Part shown: piece after piece, positions 5,879-13,838 of the stretch
Numbering within the stretch: the first letter of the stretch is position 1
How the letters are laid out: every line of letters starts with the position of its first letter
Origin: Muribaculaceae bacterium
GTDB lineage: Bacteria; Bacteroidota; Bacteroidia; Bacteroidales; Muribaculaceae
NCBI GenBank assembly: GCA_009775265.1
Contig: VSPG01000049.1
Span: 1 to 13,849 of the forward strand
Reading direction: 5' to 3'
DNA: 13,849 bases
Notes under the pieces: generated by a model
What the model saw: the letters and a program-made list of their open reading frames with translations, nothing else
Databases searched by the model: none
What the model was told of the DNA's origin: nothing
Program-made: the position numbers and the translations under genes

Positions 5879-6415
5879 TCAAAGGTAGCGCATCATGGGC
5901 GCGAGACGGTCCACCACCTCCGCTGCCGAGAACGTGCGCCTGCGCACGAGTTCGTCGGCCAACGCATGCGTGACCTCGTGCACTGCCGACATCTGGAAAA
6001 GCCTGTCGAAAAAATCCATGTTCTTTTCAAGCACGGCATCTATTTCGTCGGCGTCGAGCTGCGTTTCGTCGTCAGAACCGCATTCCTGCACGGCACAGCG
6101 CAGCGCATCCACCACATCTGCCGGCAGACGGCGCCTGTGCTGCACATAATGGCGGCTCATGGCATTGGCCACCAGAAGCCCCGTGGCAAGCCGGAAATGC
6201 TTTATTATCTCCGTCCACGCTATCTTGGCCGAAAGGCGCGGATTACCGCTGAAATAAAATTCGGAACCGAACTCCACGGCGTGGCCCGGCTCTGCGTCCA
6301 TCGACACGGAAGCGAGCATGCTCTCGCTGTCGTATGCCACCACGGCTATCGCCATGCCGGCTATCCCGTAGCTCTTGTCGCGCTCGTCAGCGTATTTCAA
6401 TTTATCGTTTTCCAT
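5879..6415 (-). CDS. Uncharacterised protein coupled to the PorZ-like gene
   Basis: A 178-residue acidic soluble protein with no signal peptide or membrane segment. I do not recognise a named domain, though the pattern 'YGIAGMAIAVVAYDSESM' near the N-terminus and 'FYFSGNPRLSAKIAW' (53-67) resemble uncharacterised Bacteroidales proteins. The C-terminal half looks helical. Residues 146-150 read HEVTH, a formal HExxH zinc-protease motif, but no third ligand or protease fold is apparent. ATG at 6415 is preferred over TTG at 6418 because it shares its A with the TGA of the upstream PorZ-like gene (TGATG), an arrangement that suggests re-initiation. It is the last gene of the minus operon and faces palindrome copy B. 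A role linked to the PorZ-like protein is plausible from position only. Confidence 0.75.
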   Translation of the reverse strand: MENDKLKYADERDKSYGIAGMAIAVVAYDSESMLASVSMDAEPGHAVEFGSEFYFSGNPRLSAKIAWTEIIKHFRLATGLLVANAMSRHYVQHRRRLPADVVDALRCAVQECGSDDETQLDADEIDAVLEKNMDFFDRLFQMSAVHEVTHALADELVRRRTFSAAEVVDRLAPMMRYL

Positions 6416-8826
6416 CAATTGATTACCATGATTTTCGTTACGGGTTTTCCCGAAGCCGAACCGCTTGCATTCTGCGACGCAAACACAAAATAAACGCCGG
6501 AACGCACACGTTGGTTTGCTCCGTTGCAGCCGTCCCAGAGGAACATGCCGCCCTCGCTCGTGCCCTGGCGCACCACATTGCCGGCGGTGTCGGTGATTTT
6601 GACGAGAGAATTATCCATGAGGCCGGTGACGGTTATCCACCCCGTGTAGTCGGGACGCACCGGGTTGGGATAGGCGTACACGTCGTTGTAGTCCTCAGCC
6701 GCCGGAGCGGCGTCAGCAGCATATTTCACCACGCCCTTGTCCGTGCCGAAATACACAATGTTGCTCAGCGGGTCGCACTTCACGCTCATCACTTTGTTCG
6801 ACGGCAGCGGCGAGTTTTCCATGTTGAAGTTGGCTATTACCTCCGTGCCGTCGGCATTCACAAGATACACTCCCGAATTGCGCGTGGCAATCCATTTGCG
6901 ATCCGACGGATCCACGGCTATGTCGAACACAAATTCGCCGTCGAGGAGATAGTCGGCAAACTCCGTGCCGTCGTTGCGCGCCACTTTCGGGCGGCGCCCG
7001 TAGAGGGCATTGTTGCGTATGGCCGTCGTTATGTCGGGGATTACGAACAGACCCTTGTCCTGTGCCAGCCATATTCTGCCGCTGCGGTCCTCGGTAAGGC
7101 ACATCACATTGCCCACGGCATATTCCGCTCCGTCCTGGTCCACATAGCGTGCAAACACATTGCGCGAATCGTCGGAAAGCACGGTAGGCGTGCCGTTATG
7201 GTTATACACCAGAAGACCCACCGCCTCATGGTTACTGCCGTAAAGCACATAGTTGCTCCTGGAGTGGTGCAGCCCTACCGAGCCGTCGCCCTGCGTGTAG
7301 GAATCCACATCAGGTTCTATCCAGTCGGAAGGCTTTATGTCGGCAGGCCTGCGGCGTTTTTCGGCGGGCAGCATGAATATGGAGCCGTGCTTGTAAGAAC
7401 GCACGCCGAGCCACAGGTTGCCGAAGCGGTCGAAAGATACATGGCGCGGGCGCTCTGCCCAGGACTCGTGGAAAGGAAGGCGCGTGCCGTCTATGTGTGC
7501 TATCAGGCTGCCGTCCTCCGTGTCAAGCACATAGATTCCTTTCTGCCAGTTGCATATGAAATACACCGAAGAGTCGTCAGGATCCTGAGCCATGTAGAGC
7601 GTGCCGCCCGTCATCACATTGCCTTTGCCGTCGAAGTCGTAGCACGTGACGTCGCGTATGTCGCCGGACTCTATTATGTTGGTGGTCTGTTCCACCTCGA
7701 AACTGAAATCCGACGTTTCAGGGTCGCGTCTGAACAAGTCCATTCCGCTGTTGCTTATGTATATGCGGCTGCCGTCGGGCGTGCAGTACATGAACGCCGG
7801 CCAGTGACACGTGAGCGTCTCCGGCTTCGAAGGCGCGTGCAGCTGCGTCACCTCGATGCCGTTCGTGCTGTACTCGCCCACACCTGAAACATCCGATGCC
7901 CATATCGACGAAAGACCCTTGCTCGAAGTCAGCGTCTTGCCTGCGAAAAAGTCGGGTATGCCCTCCGAAATCCATTTCCCTTCGGCAGTCACGGTGCGCA
8001 TCACCGTGCCCGACGCAAAACGCACCATGCCGTCCGCGCCGTCGGTGAAATCCATCAGCAGGCGGCCGTTGTCTATCCGCGTCACATCCATCGTCCCCGT
8101 CTCGAACCGAGGCGCAAGCACATAATAGTTGCAGGCATGGCCCTCCACGCTGTTGCGGGCAAGCATGAGCTTGTCGCCGAGGCGGTGGAAGCGTGCTCCC
8201 GTGCCCTCTATGGTGCCGAGCAGCGCGAACGACGAAAAAGAATTGTGGCGCACATCGAGCGGCGACGCATACAGCTCCCTCTCCTTGTCTTTTCCGAGCA
8301 CGATGTGGCCGCCCGTCTCGCCGGCATATACGAAAGGCGTATTGTATATGCCGCTGTCGGCCACGCGGTGCGTCTCGTCGTCGAAAGCCACAAAACCGAA
8401 ATTGGTGGCCACATACATGCGACCGCTTTCCGAAAAATCTATGGAATTGATGGTTTTGTCGGCCGATATGCTCGCGTCGCGTATGTCGGGGATGTTCACC
8501 ACACGGCCGTCGTCGTAGAGCAGGTCAATGTTGTGCGAAGTATAGGCCACGGCCAGATAACGCCTGTACGGGTTGTAGGCTATGGCGTGCACCTGCACGT
8601 CGTTGAGGCGGTTCGACGTGGAGTAGTGCATCGTTTCATCGCCATTCTTGTCGTAGCTGAACAGGTGTCCCTTGCTCAGATAAAACACTTTGTCCGGGCT
8701 TTCCACAATGCTTTCCGCGCCACCCGCATATACGGGCATCACGGTCCACACGCCTGGAGCCTGCGCAACTGCCGCCACGGCCGTGGCGGCTATGAAAAAC
8801 AACGTGGAAAGGATTTTTCTTATCAT
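6415..8826 (-). CDS. porZ: PorZ-like type IX secretion surface protein
   Basis: An 803-residue secreted protein. Residues 1-23 are a signal peptide (Lys4, hydrophobic core, 'AVAQA' at the cleavage end). The body is a long run of beta-propeller repeats of the two-component-regulator-propeller type, for instance 'FYLSKGHLFSYDKNGDE', 'HAIAYNPYRRYLAVAYTS' and 'GRIWLAQDKGLFVIPD'. The last 85 residues, from 'YPNPVRPDYTG' through 'VKITDTAGNVV' and 'RSGVYFVFAS' to 'VTKIMVIN', form a type A sorting domain. The N-terminus and length match PorZ, which in Porphyromonas works with PorU, PorV and PorQ in the surface attachment complex of the type IX system. The ATG overlaps the rdgB stop (ATGA) and the stop overlaps the next ATG. 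It could instead be another propeller protein with a sorting domain. Confidence 0.8.
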   Translation of the reverse strand: MIRKILSTLFFIAATAVAAVAQAPGVWTVMPVYAGGAESIVESPDKVFYLSKGHLFSYDKNGDETMHYSTSNRLNDVQVHAIAYNPYRRYLAVAYTSHNIDLLYDDGRVVNIPDIRDASISADKTINSIDFSESGRMYVATNFGFVAFDDETHRVADSGIYNTPFVYAGETGGHIVLGKDKERELYASPLDVRHNSFSSFALLGTIEGTGARFHRLGDKLMLARNSVEGHACNYYVLAPRFETGTMDVTRIDNGRLLMDFTDGADGMVRFASGTVMRTVTAEGKWISEGIPDFFAGKTLTSSKGLSSIWASDVSGVGEYSTNGIEVTQLHAPSKPETLTCHWPAFMYCTPDGSRIYISNSGMDLFRRDPETSDFSFEVEQTTNIIESGDIRDVTCYDFDGKGNVMTGGTLYMAQDPDDSSVYFICNWQKGIYVLDTEDGSLIAHIDGTRLPFHESWAERPRHVSFDRFGNLWLGVRSYKHGSIFMLPAEKRRRPADIKPSDWIEPDVDSYTQGDGSVGLHHSRSNYVLYGSNHEAVGLLVYNHNGTPTVLSDDSRNVFARYVDQDGAEYAVGNVMCLTEDRSGRIWLAQDKGLFVIPDITTAIRNNALYGRRPKVARNDGTEFADYLLDGEFVFDIAVDPSDRKWIATRNSGVYLVNADGTEVIANFNMENSPLPSNKVMSVKCDPLSNIVYFGTDKGVVKYAADAAPAAEDYNDVYAYPNPVRPDYTGWITVTGLMDNSLVKITDTAGNVVRQGTSEGGMFLWDGCNGANQRVRSGVYFVFASQNASGSASGKPVTKIMVIN

Positions 8827-9431
8827 GTCAGTGGAGAAAGGGTGGATTGCAGAAATGTTATCAAACCGGCGGTTGCGCGGCCGCGATGGCTTATGGCGTT
8901 TTTCTCGTCGGCGCCCATTTCGGCGAAACTGAGCACGGAACCTTCCGGAACAAACACCGGGTCGTAGCCGAAACCGGCCACACCGCGACGCGCCTCGGCT
9001 ATGGAGCCTTCGGCCGTTCCGTGAAACAGCCGCAACACTCCCGACGTGTCCATATGGGCTATCACCGTGCGGAACCGCGCACGGCGGTCAGACACACCGC
9101 GCAGGCGCTCCAGCAGCAAGTCAACATTGGCGCGTGCGTCGCACTCCGGCCCGGCAAACCGGGCCGTGTGCACGCCCGGAGCGCCGCCGAGCGCGTCCAC
9201 CTCGAGACCGGTGTCGTCGGCGAAACATTCCATGCCGTAGCGTTCATACACCCAGCGGGCCTTCGCCTCCGCGTTTTCCTCGAGAGTAAGGCCGTTTTCG
9301 GGTATGTCCGTGTCGCAGCCGAGGTCGGCAAGCGACACTATGCGGAAACGCTCCCCGCATATGCGGCGCATTTCCTCTGTCTTATGGGCGTTGTGCGAAG
9401 CAAAGACTATGGTGCGTGACTCTTTTTCCAT
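8823..9431 (-). CDS. rdgB: XTP/dITP pyrophosphatase (RdgB/HAM1 family)
   Basis: A 202-residue cytoplasmic house-cleaning enzyme that hydrolyses dITP, XTP and ITP to the monophosphate and pyrophosphate, keeping deaminated purines out of nucleic acids. Family motifs: the phosphate-binding 'FASHNAHKTEE' (10-20), 'ADDTGLEVDALGGAPGVHTA' (71-90, Asp72 and Asp73), 'GFGYDPVFVP' (153-162) and 'KNAISHRGRA' (177-186). Length is normal. ATG at 9431 is chosen over a TTG three codons upstream (9440) because the protein then begins directly before the first strand. It follows leuS by 52 bases and ends in a 4-base ATGA overlap with the PorZ-like gene. No promoter box was seen in the gap, so it is probably read from upstream. 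Confidence 0.95.
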   Translation of the reverse strand: MEKESRTIVFASHNAHKTEEMRRICGERFRIVSLADLGCDTDIPENGLTLEENAEAKARWVYERYGMECFADDTGLEVDALGGAPGVHTARFAGPECDARANVDLLLERLRGVSDRRARFRTVIAHMDTSGVLRLFHGTAEGSIAEARRGVAGFGYDPVFVPEGSVLSFAEMGADEKNAISHRGRATAGLITFLQSTLSPLT

Positions 9432-9483
9432 ATTAAACAACCTCTAAGTATAACGCGCGCACAAGCGCTTTATTGCAGACGCA

Positions 9484-12261
9484 TCAGCCCACAACGATGT
9501 TCACTATCTTTCCGGGCACCACTATCACCTTGCGCACGGTCTTGCCGTCGAGCCAGCGGGCAGCGCTCTCGTGGGCGAGAGCGGCGGCCTGCACGGTGTC
9601 GGCATCGGCGTCGACGGGCATCTGTATGTTGAAGCGCGCTTTGCCGTTGAAGCTCACGGCGTAGTTGACACTGCTCTCCCGCAGATACTCCTCGTTCACT
9701 TCCGGCCATGCCGCCTCCACTATGCTCGAGTCGTGTCCGAGAGCCGTGTGCCACAGTTCTTCCGATATATGCGGGGCAAAGGGCGCAAGCACCACCACCA
9801 GTTGCTCCAGCACCGCACGCGACGTGCATTTCTGCTGGCTGAGCTCGTTGACGCATATCATGAATGCGGCCACCGAGGTGTTGAACGAGAAATTCTCAAT
9901 GTCGGCGCCCACCTTCTTGATGAGTTTGTGCAGGCTGCGCAGATTGTCGGCCGTAGGCTCGGAACCGTCCACAAGCAGAGTGTCGCCTTTGAAATACAGC
10001 CCCCAGAATTTTTTGAGGAAGCGGTTCACGCCGTCTATGCCGTTGGTGTCCCATGGCTTGCTCTGCTCAAGCGGGCCGAGGAACATCTCGTAGAGGCGCA
10101 GCGTGTCGGCGCCGTAGCGTTCCACGATGTCGTCGGGGTTCACCACGTTGAACATCGACTTCGACATCTTTTCCACAGCCCAGCCGCAGATGTATTTTCC
10201 CTCGGCGTTCAGCACAAACTCCGCGTCGGCGTAGTCCGGACGCCACGCGCGGAAAGCATCGGTGTCGAGCACATCGTTGCTCACGATGTTCACGTCCACG
10301 TGGATTGGCGTGGTGTCGTACGCGTCCTTGAGGTCGTGCGACACGAACGTGTTGGTGTCTTTAATGCGGTAGACGAAATTGCTCCGTCCCTGTATCATTC
10401 CCTGGTTGATGAGCTTGCGGAAAGGCTCATCCTCCACCACAGCACCCGTGTCATACAGGAATTTGTTCCAGAAGCGGCTGTAGATAAGGTGGCCGGTGGC
10501 ATGCTCCGTACCGCCTATGTAGAGGTCGACGTTGCGCCAGTAGGCGTTGGCCTCGCGGCCCACGAGAGCGTCGCCGTTGTGCGGATCCATGTAGCGCAGG
10601 TAGTACGCCGACGAACCGGCAAATCCCGGCATCGTGTTCAGTTCCAGACGGTAGCCCTCCGGAGTGTGCCAGTTCTCGGCGCGCGCCAGCGGAGGCTCGC
10701 CGTCGGCCGTAGGCTTGTAGCTGCTGATTTCAGGCAGCAGCAGCGGCAGCTCGCTGTCGGGCAGCAGGCAGGGGATACCGTCCTTGTAGTAGACAGGGAA
10801 AGGCTCGCCCCAGTAGCGCTGGCGGCTGAATATGGCGTCGCGCAGGCGGTAGTTCACCTTCACGCGGCCTATGCCTTTCTCCTCTATGAAGCGCTTGGCG
10901 GCGGCTATGGCGTCCTTCACCTCGAGGCCGTTGAGGTCGAGTTCCGGACCCGCGGAGTTTATCATGCGGCCGCTTTTGGCATCGAAGCTCTCCTCGCTCA
11001 CGTCCGCGCCCTCGATGAGCGGAACCACGGGAAGGTCGAAATGACGCGCGAATGCATAGTCGCGGCTGTCATGGGCTGGCACGGCCATGATAGCGCCCGT
11101 GCCGTAGCCGGCGAGCACATAGTCGCTGACGTATATGGGCACACGCGCACCGCTCAGGGGATTCACGGCGTACGCGCCTGTGAACTCTCCGCTCACCTTC
11201 TTGTCTATCATGCGCTCGCGCTCGGTCTTGCGCTTGGTGGCCTCCACATAGGCGCGCACAGCCTCGCGGCGGTCGGCGGTAGTCACCATGTCCACATAGG
11301 CGCTCTCAGGAGCCAGCACCATGAACGTGACGCCGAACACCGTGTCGGCGCGCGTAGTGAATATGTCGAGCACCACATCGCTGCCGTCCACTGCAAAGTG
11401 CATTTCAGCGCCCTCGCTGCGTCCTATCCAGTTGCGCTGCGTTTCCTTCAGCGAGTCAGTCCAGTCGAGTTTTTCGAGGTCGGCGAGCAGACGCCCGGCA
11501 TAGGCGCTCACACGCAGACACCACTGGTACATCATTTTCTGCTCCACAGGGTAGCCGCCGCGCAGGCTCAGCCCCTCGCTCACCTCGTCGTTGGCGAGCA
11601 CCGTGCCGAGCGCCGGACACCAATTCACCATCGAGTTGCCCAGGTAGGCTATGCGCCAGTTCATGAGAGCGTCGCTTTTCTCGCGCGCGTCCATGGCGTG
11701 CCATTCGGCTGCCGTGAACTCCAGCTCCTTGGAGCCGGCCGCATGCAGCCCCTCGGTGCCGTGAGCGTCGAGATGGGCCGTAAGCTCGGCCATGGGGCGT
11801 GCGGCATCGGCCGCAGTGTCGTAGTAGCTTTCGAACATGCGCTTGAACGCCCATTGCGTCCACTTGTAGTACGAAGGGTCGCAGGTGCGTATCTCGCGGC
11901 TCCAGTCGTAGCTGAAACCTATCTTCTCCAGCTGCGAGCGGTAGCGCGCTATGTTGTCGACAGTGGTCTTCTCCGGATGCTGCCCCGTCTGTATGGCATA
12001 CTGCTCGGCAGGCAGGCCGTAGGCGTCGTAGCCCATCGGGTGAAGCACGTTGAATCCGCGCAGGCGTTTGTAGCGCGAATATATGTCGCTGGCTATGTAT
12101 CCCAGCGGATGACCCACATGCAGGCCTGCGCCCGAAGGGTAGGGGAACATGTCGAGCACATAAAATTTAGGACGCGACGCGTCCTCGCTCACACGGTATA
12201 TCTGCTTGTCACGCCAGTATTGCTGCAGGCGCGGTTCTATCTCTTGAGGATTGTAGTTCAT
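9484..12261 (-). CDS. leuS: leucyl-tRNA synthetase
   Basis: A 925-residue class I aminoacyl-tRNA synthetase that charges tRNA-Leu with leucine. The HIGH signature is HVGH (48-51, in 'YPSGAGLHVGHPLGY') and the KMSKS loop is intact (698-702). The CP1 editing domain lies between, with its threonine-rich 'TTRADT' (302-307) and 'GTGAIMAVPAHDSRD' (387-401), so hydrolysis of mischarged tRNA should be retained. 'YWRNVDLYIGGTEHATGHL' (574-592) is the conserved stretch before the second half of the active site. The C-terminal anticodon-binding and tail domains complete a full-length protein. ATG at 12261 lies 42 bases after nadA. The gene uses essentially no TTA, CTA or TCA codons, which leaves a long open frame on the opposite strand. 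Confidence 0.98.
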   Translation of the reverse strand: MNYNPQEIEPRLQQYWRDKQIYRVSEDASRPKFYVLDMFPYPSGAGLHVGHPLGYIASDIYSRYKRLRGFNVLHPMGYDAYGLPAEQYAIQTGQHPEKTTVDNIARYRSQLEKIGFSYDWSREIRTCDPSYYKWTQWAFKRMFESYYDTAADAARPMAELTAHLDAHGTEGLHAAGSKELEFTAAEWHAMDAREKSDALMNWRIAYLGNSMVNWCPALGTVLANDEVSEGLSLRGGYPVEQKMMYQWCLRVSAYAGRLLADLEKLDWTDSLKETQRNWIGRSEGAEMHFAVDGSDVVLDIFTTRADTVFGVTFMVLAPESAYVDMVTTADRREAVRAYVEATKRKTERERMIDKKVSGEFTGAYAVNPLSGARVPIYVSDYVLAGYGTGAIMAVPAHDSRDYAFARHFDLPVVPLIEGADVSEESFDAKSGRMINSAGPELDLNGLEVKDAIAAAKRFIEEKGIGRVKVNYRLRDAIFSRQRYWGEPFPVYYKDGIPCLLPDSELPLLLPEISSYKPTADGEPPLARAENWHTPEGYRLELNTMPGFAGSSAYYLRYMDPHNGDALVGREANAYWRNVDLYIGGTEHATGHLIYSRFWNKFLYDTGAVVEDEPFRKLINQGMIQGRSNFVYRIKDTNTFVSHDLKDAYDTTPIHVDVNIVSNDVLDTDAFRAWRPDYADAEFVLNAEGKYICGWAVEKMSKSMFNVVNPDDIVERYGADTLRLYEMFLGPLEQSKPWDTNGIDGVNRFLKKFWGLYFKGDTLLVDGSEPTADNLRSLHKLIKKVGADIENFSFNTSVAAFMICVNELSQQKCTSRAVLEQLVVVLAPFAPHISEELWHTALGHDSSIVEAAWPEVNEEYLRESSVNYAVSFNGKARFNIQMPVDADADTVQAAALAHESAARWLDGKTVRKVIVVPGKIVNIVVG

Positions 12262-12303
12262 TATCTGTGTGGTGTGGAAATGGATATATCGGTTCGGTAT
12301 GCG

Positions 12304-13272
12304 TCAGGAGAGCGCAAGCATGCGTTCTATGGGCCGGCGCGCGCGTTCGGCCACGGACGGATCCACCGTCACCTCCGGCAACTCGTAGCGCAGGGTGTTG
12401 TAAAGCTTCTCCATCGTGATGAGCTTCATGAACGCGCAGTCGTTGCAGCCGCACGTGCTGTCGGAAGGCGGGGCGGGGATGAAAGTCTTGTCAGGGCACA
12501 GACGGCGCATCTCGTGCAGGATGCCGCTCTCAGTGGCCACGATGAACTCCCGCGCGTCGCTGCGCATTGCGTGGTCGAGCAACGCCGCCGTGGAACCCAC
12601 ACAGTCGGCCAGCAGAGTGAGCGGACGGCGGCATTCGGGATGCACGAGCACTTCCGCTGCCGGATGCTCCTCCTTCAGTGCCGCTATCTTCTCGGCCGAG
12701 AACAGCTCGTGCACATGGCATGCGCCGTCCCACAGCAGCATGTTGCGGCCCGTAATGCTGTTTATGTAGTTGCCAAGGTTGCGGTCAGGCCCGAATATTA
12801 TCTTTTCGTCGGCAGGCAGGCTGTCTATCACCTTGCGCGCGTTGCCGCTCGTCACCACAATGTCGGTGAGAGCCTTCACGCCCACCGAAGTGTTCACATA
12901 GCTCACCACCGTGTGGTCGGGATGCTCGCGCACGAAAGCCTCGAACGCCTCCGGAGGGCAGCTGTCCGCAAGCGAGCAGCCCGCGTTCATGTCGGGGATG
13001 AGCACCTTCTTGCCGGGACACAGCAGCTTGGCTGTCTCGCCCATGAAATGCACCCCGCACACCACGATGATTTCCGCATCGTCGAGCGTGGCCGCATATT
13101 GTGCCATGGCCAGAGAGTCGCCCACGTGGTCGGCGATGTCCTGGATGTCGCCGCTCTGATAGTAGTGGGCCAGCACCACGGCATGCTTCTCCTTTTTCAG
13201 CCGGCGGATTTCGGCGGCCAGATCCGTGCCTTCGGCCACAGGGGCGTCGACGTAGCCTTTATCGACAGTCAT
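12304..13272 (-). CDS. nadA: quinolinate synthase
   Basis: A 322-residue [4Fe-4S] enzyme that condenses iminoaspartate with dihydroxyacetone phosphate to quinolinate in de novo NAD synthesis. Family segments: 'VVLAHYYQSGDIQDIADHVG' (32-51), 'FMGETAKLLCPGKKVLIPD' (76-94), 'AGCSLADSCP' (97-106), 'PDRNLGNYI' (162-170), 'WDGACHVHE' (181-189), 'HPECRRPL' (211-218), 'ATESGILHEM' (246-255) and 'CGCNDCAFM' (274-282). Cluster ligands are probably Cys99, Cys185 and one of Cys274/276/279. ATG at 13272 is the obvious start, preceded by AT-rich DNA. Neither nadB nor nadC is in the window. It is the first gene of the minus operon that continues with leuS, and a candidate promoter with four dyad sites lies upstream. 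Confidence 0.97.
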   Translation of the reverse strand: MTVDKGYVDAPVAEGTDLAAEIRRLKKEKHAVVLAHYYQSGDIQDIADHVGDSLAMAQYAATLDDAEIIVVCGVHFMGETAKLLCPGKKVLIPDMNAGCSLADSCPPEAFEAFVREHPDHTVVSYVNTSVGVKALTDIVVTSGNARKVIDSLPADEKIIFGPDRNLGNYINSITGRNMLLWDGACHVHELFSAEKIAALKEEHPAAEVLVHPECRRPLTLLADCVGSTAALLDHAMRSDAREFIVATESGILHEMRRLCPDKTFIPAPPSDSTCGCNDCAFMKLITMEKLYNTLRYELPEVTVDPSVAERARRPIERMLALS

Positions 13273-13388
13273 TATGTTTATTATTATGTATTATTATAAA
13301 ATTAAAATATCAAGTAAGTAGTAGTAGTAGCTGTTGAAAAGTACATAACTTTATGCCGCTTTATTTGCATTTGTGGCTTATTGCGCCG

Positions 13389-13469
13389 ATAAACATGGTT
13401 ATGAAAGTTTATAAACATGCTTATACCATGGCTTATAGCGTATTATATCCTTTATCAACATGCTGTTTA
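13389..13469. promoter_or_regulatory. Four phased CATG dyads upstream of nadA
   Basis: Two sites match the dyad ATAAnCATGnTTAT exactly (13389-13402 and 13411-13424). A third, ATACCATGGCTTAT (13423-13436), and a fourth, starting ATCAACATGC with a delayed TTTAT (about 13454-13470), are looser. Their CATG cores start at 13394, 13416, 13427 and 13459, separated by 22, 11 and 32 bp, so close to whole helical turns. The cluster lies between the candidate nadA promoter and the gene, fitting a multi-site operator for a dimeric regulator. No such regulator is encoded in the window. Confidence 0.5.
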
Positions 13470-13476
13470 TAAAGTG

Positions 13477-13484
13477 CAAAGTTA
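13477..13484 (-). promoter_or_regulatory. Candidate -7 box for nadA operon
   Basis: On the minus strand the sequence reads TAACTTTG, matching TAnnTTTG, and continues with CA. It is the only such box I found between 13273 and 13500. Transcription would begin near 13470, overlapping the rightmost CATG dyad, and leave a leader of about 195 nt. The nearest TTG upstream (13509-13511) is 24 bp away, a little too far for a standard -33 element. Confidence 0.4.
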
Positions 13485-13733
13485 ATAAATTTCGATGAGA
13501 ATACGTGTCAATACCGTAGAAAAACCCCTTGAAAACACGCCTTCAACTTTATGTGCCCCGGTGTTGCATATTCCGTAGTTTTTTTCAATGCGAAAAATAG
13601 CGTAGCGTTGCAAATAAAGTTTCCGGATTTTACTCAACAGTTATGTACAGTTCTATACATGGTTTTGAACAGATGAAATAACAAGTTTCATAATCCATTT
13701 CCGACATATTGAACGGGACGTGCGGAAAGAATC

Positions 13734-13746
13734 GCCGCTACGCGGC
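13734..13746. repeat. GTA/TAC-loop mini-hairpin, left of copy C
   Basis: GCCGC-TAC-GCGGC, a 5-bp perfect stem, is identical to the element at 13826-13838. The two flank palindrome copy C. Read on the minus strand the loop is GTA, as in the element at 5763-5775. Confidence 0.65.
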
Positions 13747-13770
13747 TCCGCCGTTTTGGAGGCTGGATTA

Positions 13771-13812
13771 AGCCCCGGGCTGCGACCGCTGACGCGGCCA
13801 TTGCCCGGGGCT
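13771..13812 (-). repeat. Nested GC palindrome, copy C (inverted)
   Basis: A perfect 10-bp outer stem, AGCCCCGGGC (13771-13780) with its complement (13803-13812), encloses an inner stem GACCGC (13784-13789) with GCGGCC (13794-13799). Read on the minus strand it aligns with copies A and B, and only on that strand does the inner stem close fully with a G-U pair. Compared with copy A, pairs 2 and 3 of the stem are changed on both sides (T-A to G-C and G-C to C-G). Confidence 0.8.
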
Positions 13813-13825
13813 AACATTCGGACTT

Positions 13826-13838
13826 GCCGCTACGCGGC
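13826..13838. repeat. GTA/TAC-loop mini-hairpin, right of copy C
   Basis: This is an exact second copy of the 13-mer GCCGC-TAC-GCGGC found at 13734-13746, 92 bp away. The window ends 11 bases later, so any further copies cannot be seen. Confidence 0.65.

Larger units (their letters stand above)
13341..13648. repeat. Widely spaced 10-bp inverted repeat
   Basis: GTACATAACT at 13341-13350 and its exact complement AGTTATGTAC at 13639-13648 lie about 290 bp apart and frame the AT-rich core. Each has a TGTTGA- or TCAACA-like hexamer next to it (13332-13337 and 13634-13639). A 10-bp match in AT-rich DNA over this distance could arise by chance. Confidence 0.4.

Noticed and set aside
6334..7887. A 517-codon plus-strand frame opposite the PorZ-like gene
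   Set aside because: It is antisense to a gene with clear propeller and sorting-domain sequence; the product looks like nothing known and arises from codon bias.
9571..13299. A 1242-codon open frame on the plus strand opposite leuS and nadA
   Set aside because: It is exactly codon-aligned with both minus-strand genes, which share one register. It stays open because they avoid TTA, CTA and TCA, whose complements are the stop codons. The translation has no recognisable domain.
13314..13330. Short GTA trinucleotide run
   Set aside because: Only about four to five units; too short to call a microsatellite or infer phase variation, and too far from nadA to change its frame.
13273..13470. nadA leader as a known riboswitch
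   Set aside because: I could not recognise a NAD-II, class I NAD+ or other riboswitch core. The dyads are better explained as DNA sites, though a covariance search would settle it.
13579..13610. T-run followed by a CAATGC/GCGTTG stem as a terminator
   Set aside because: On the plus strand the T-run precedes the stem instead of following it, and on the minus strand it becomes an A-run; the stem is weak with a long loop.
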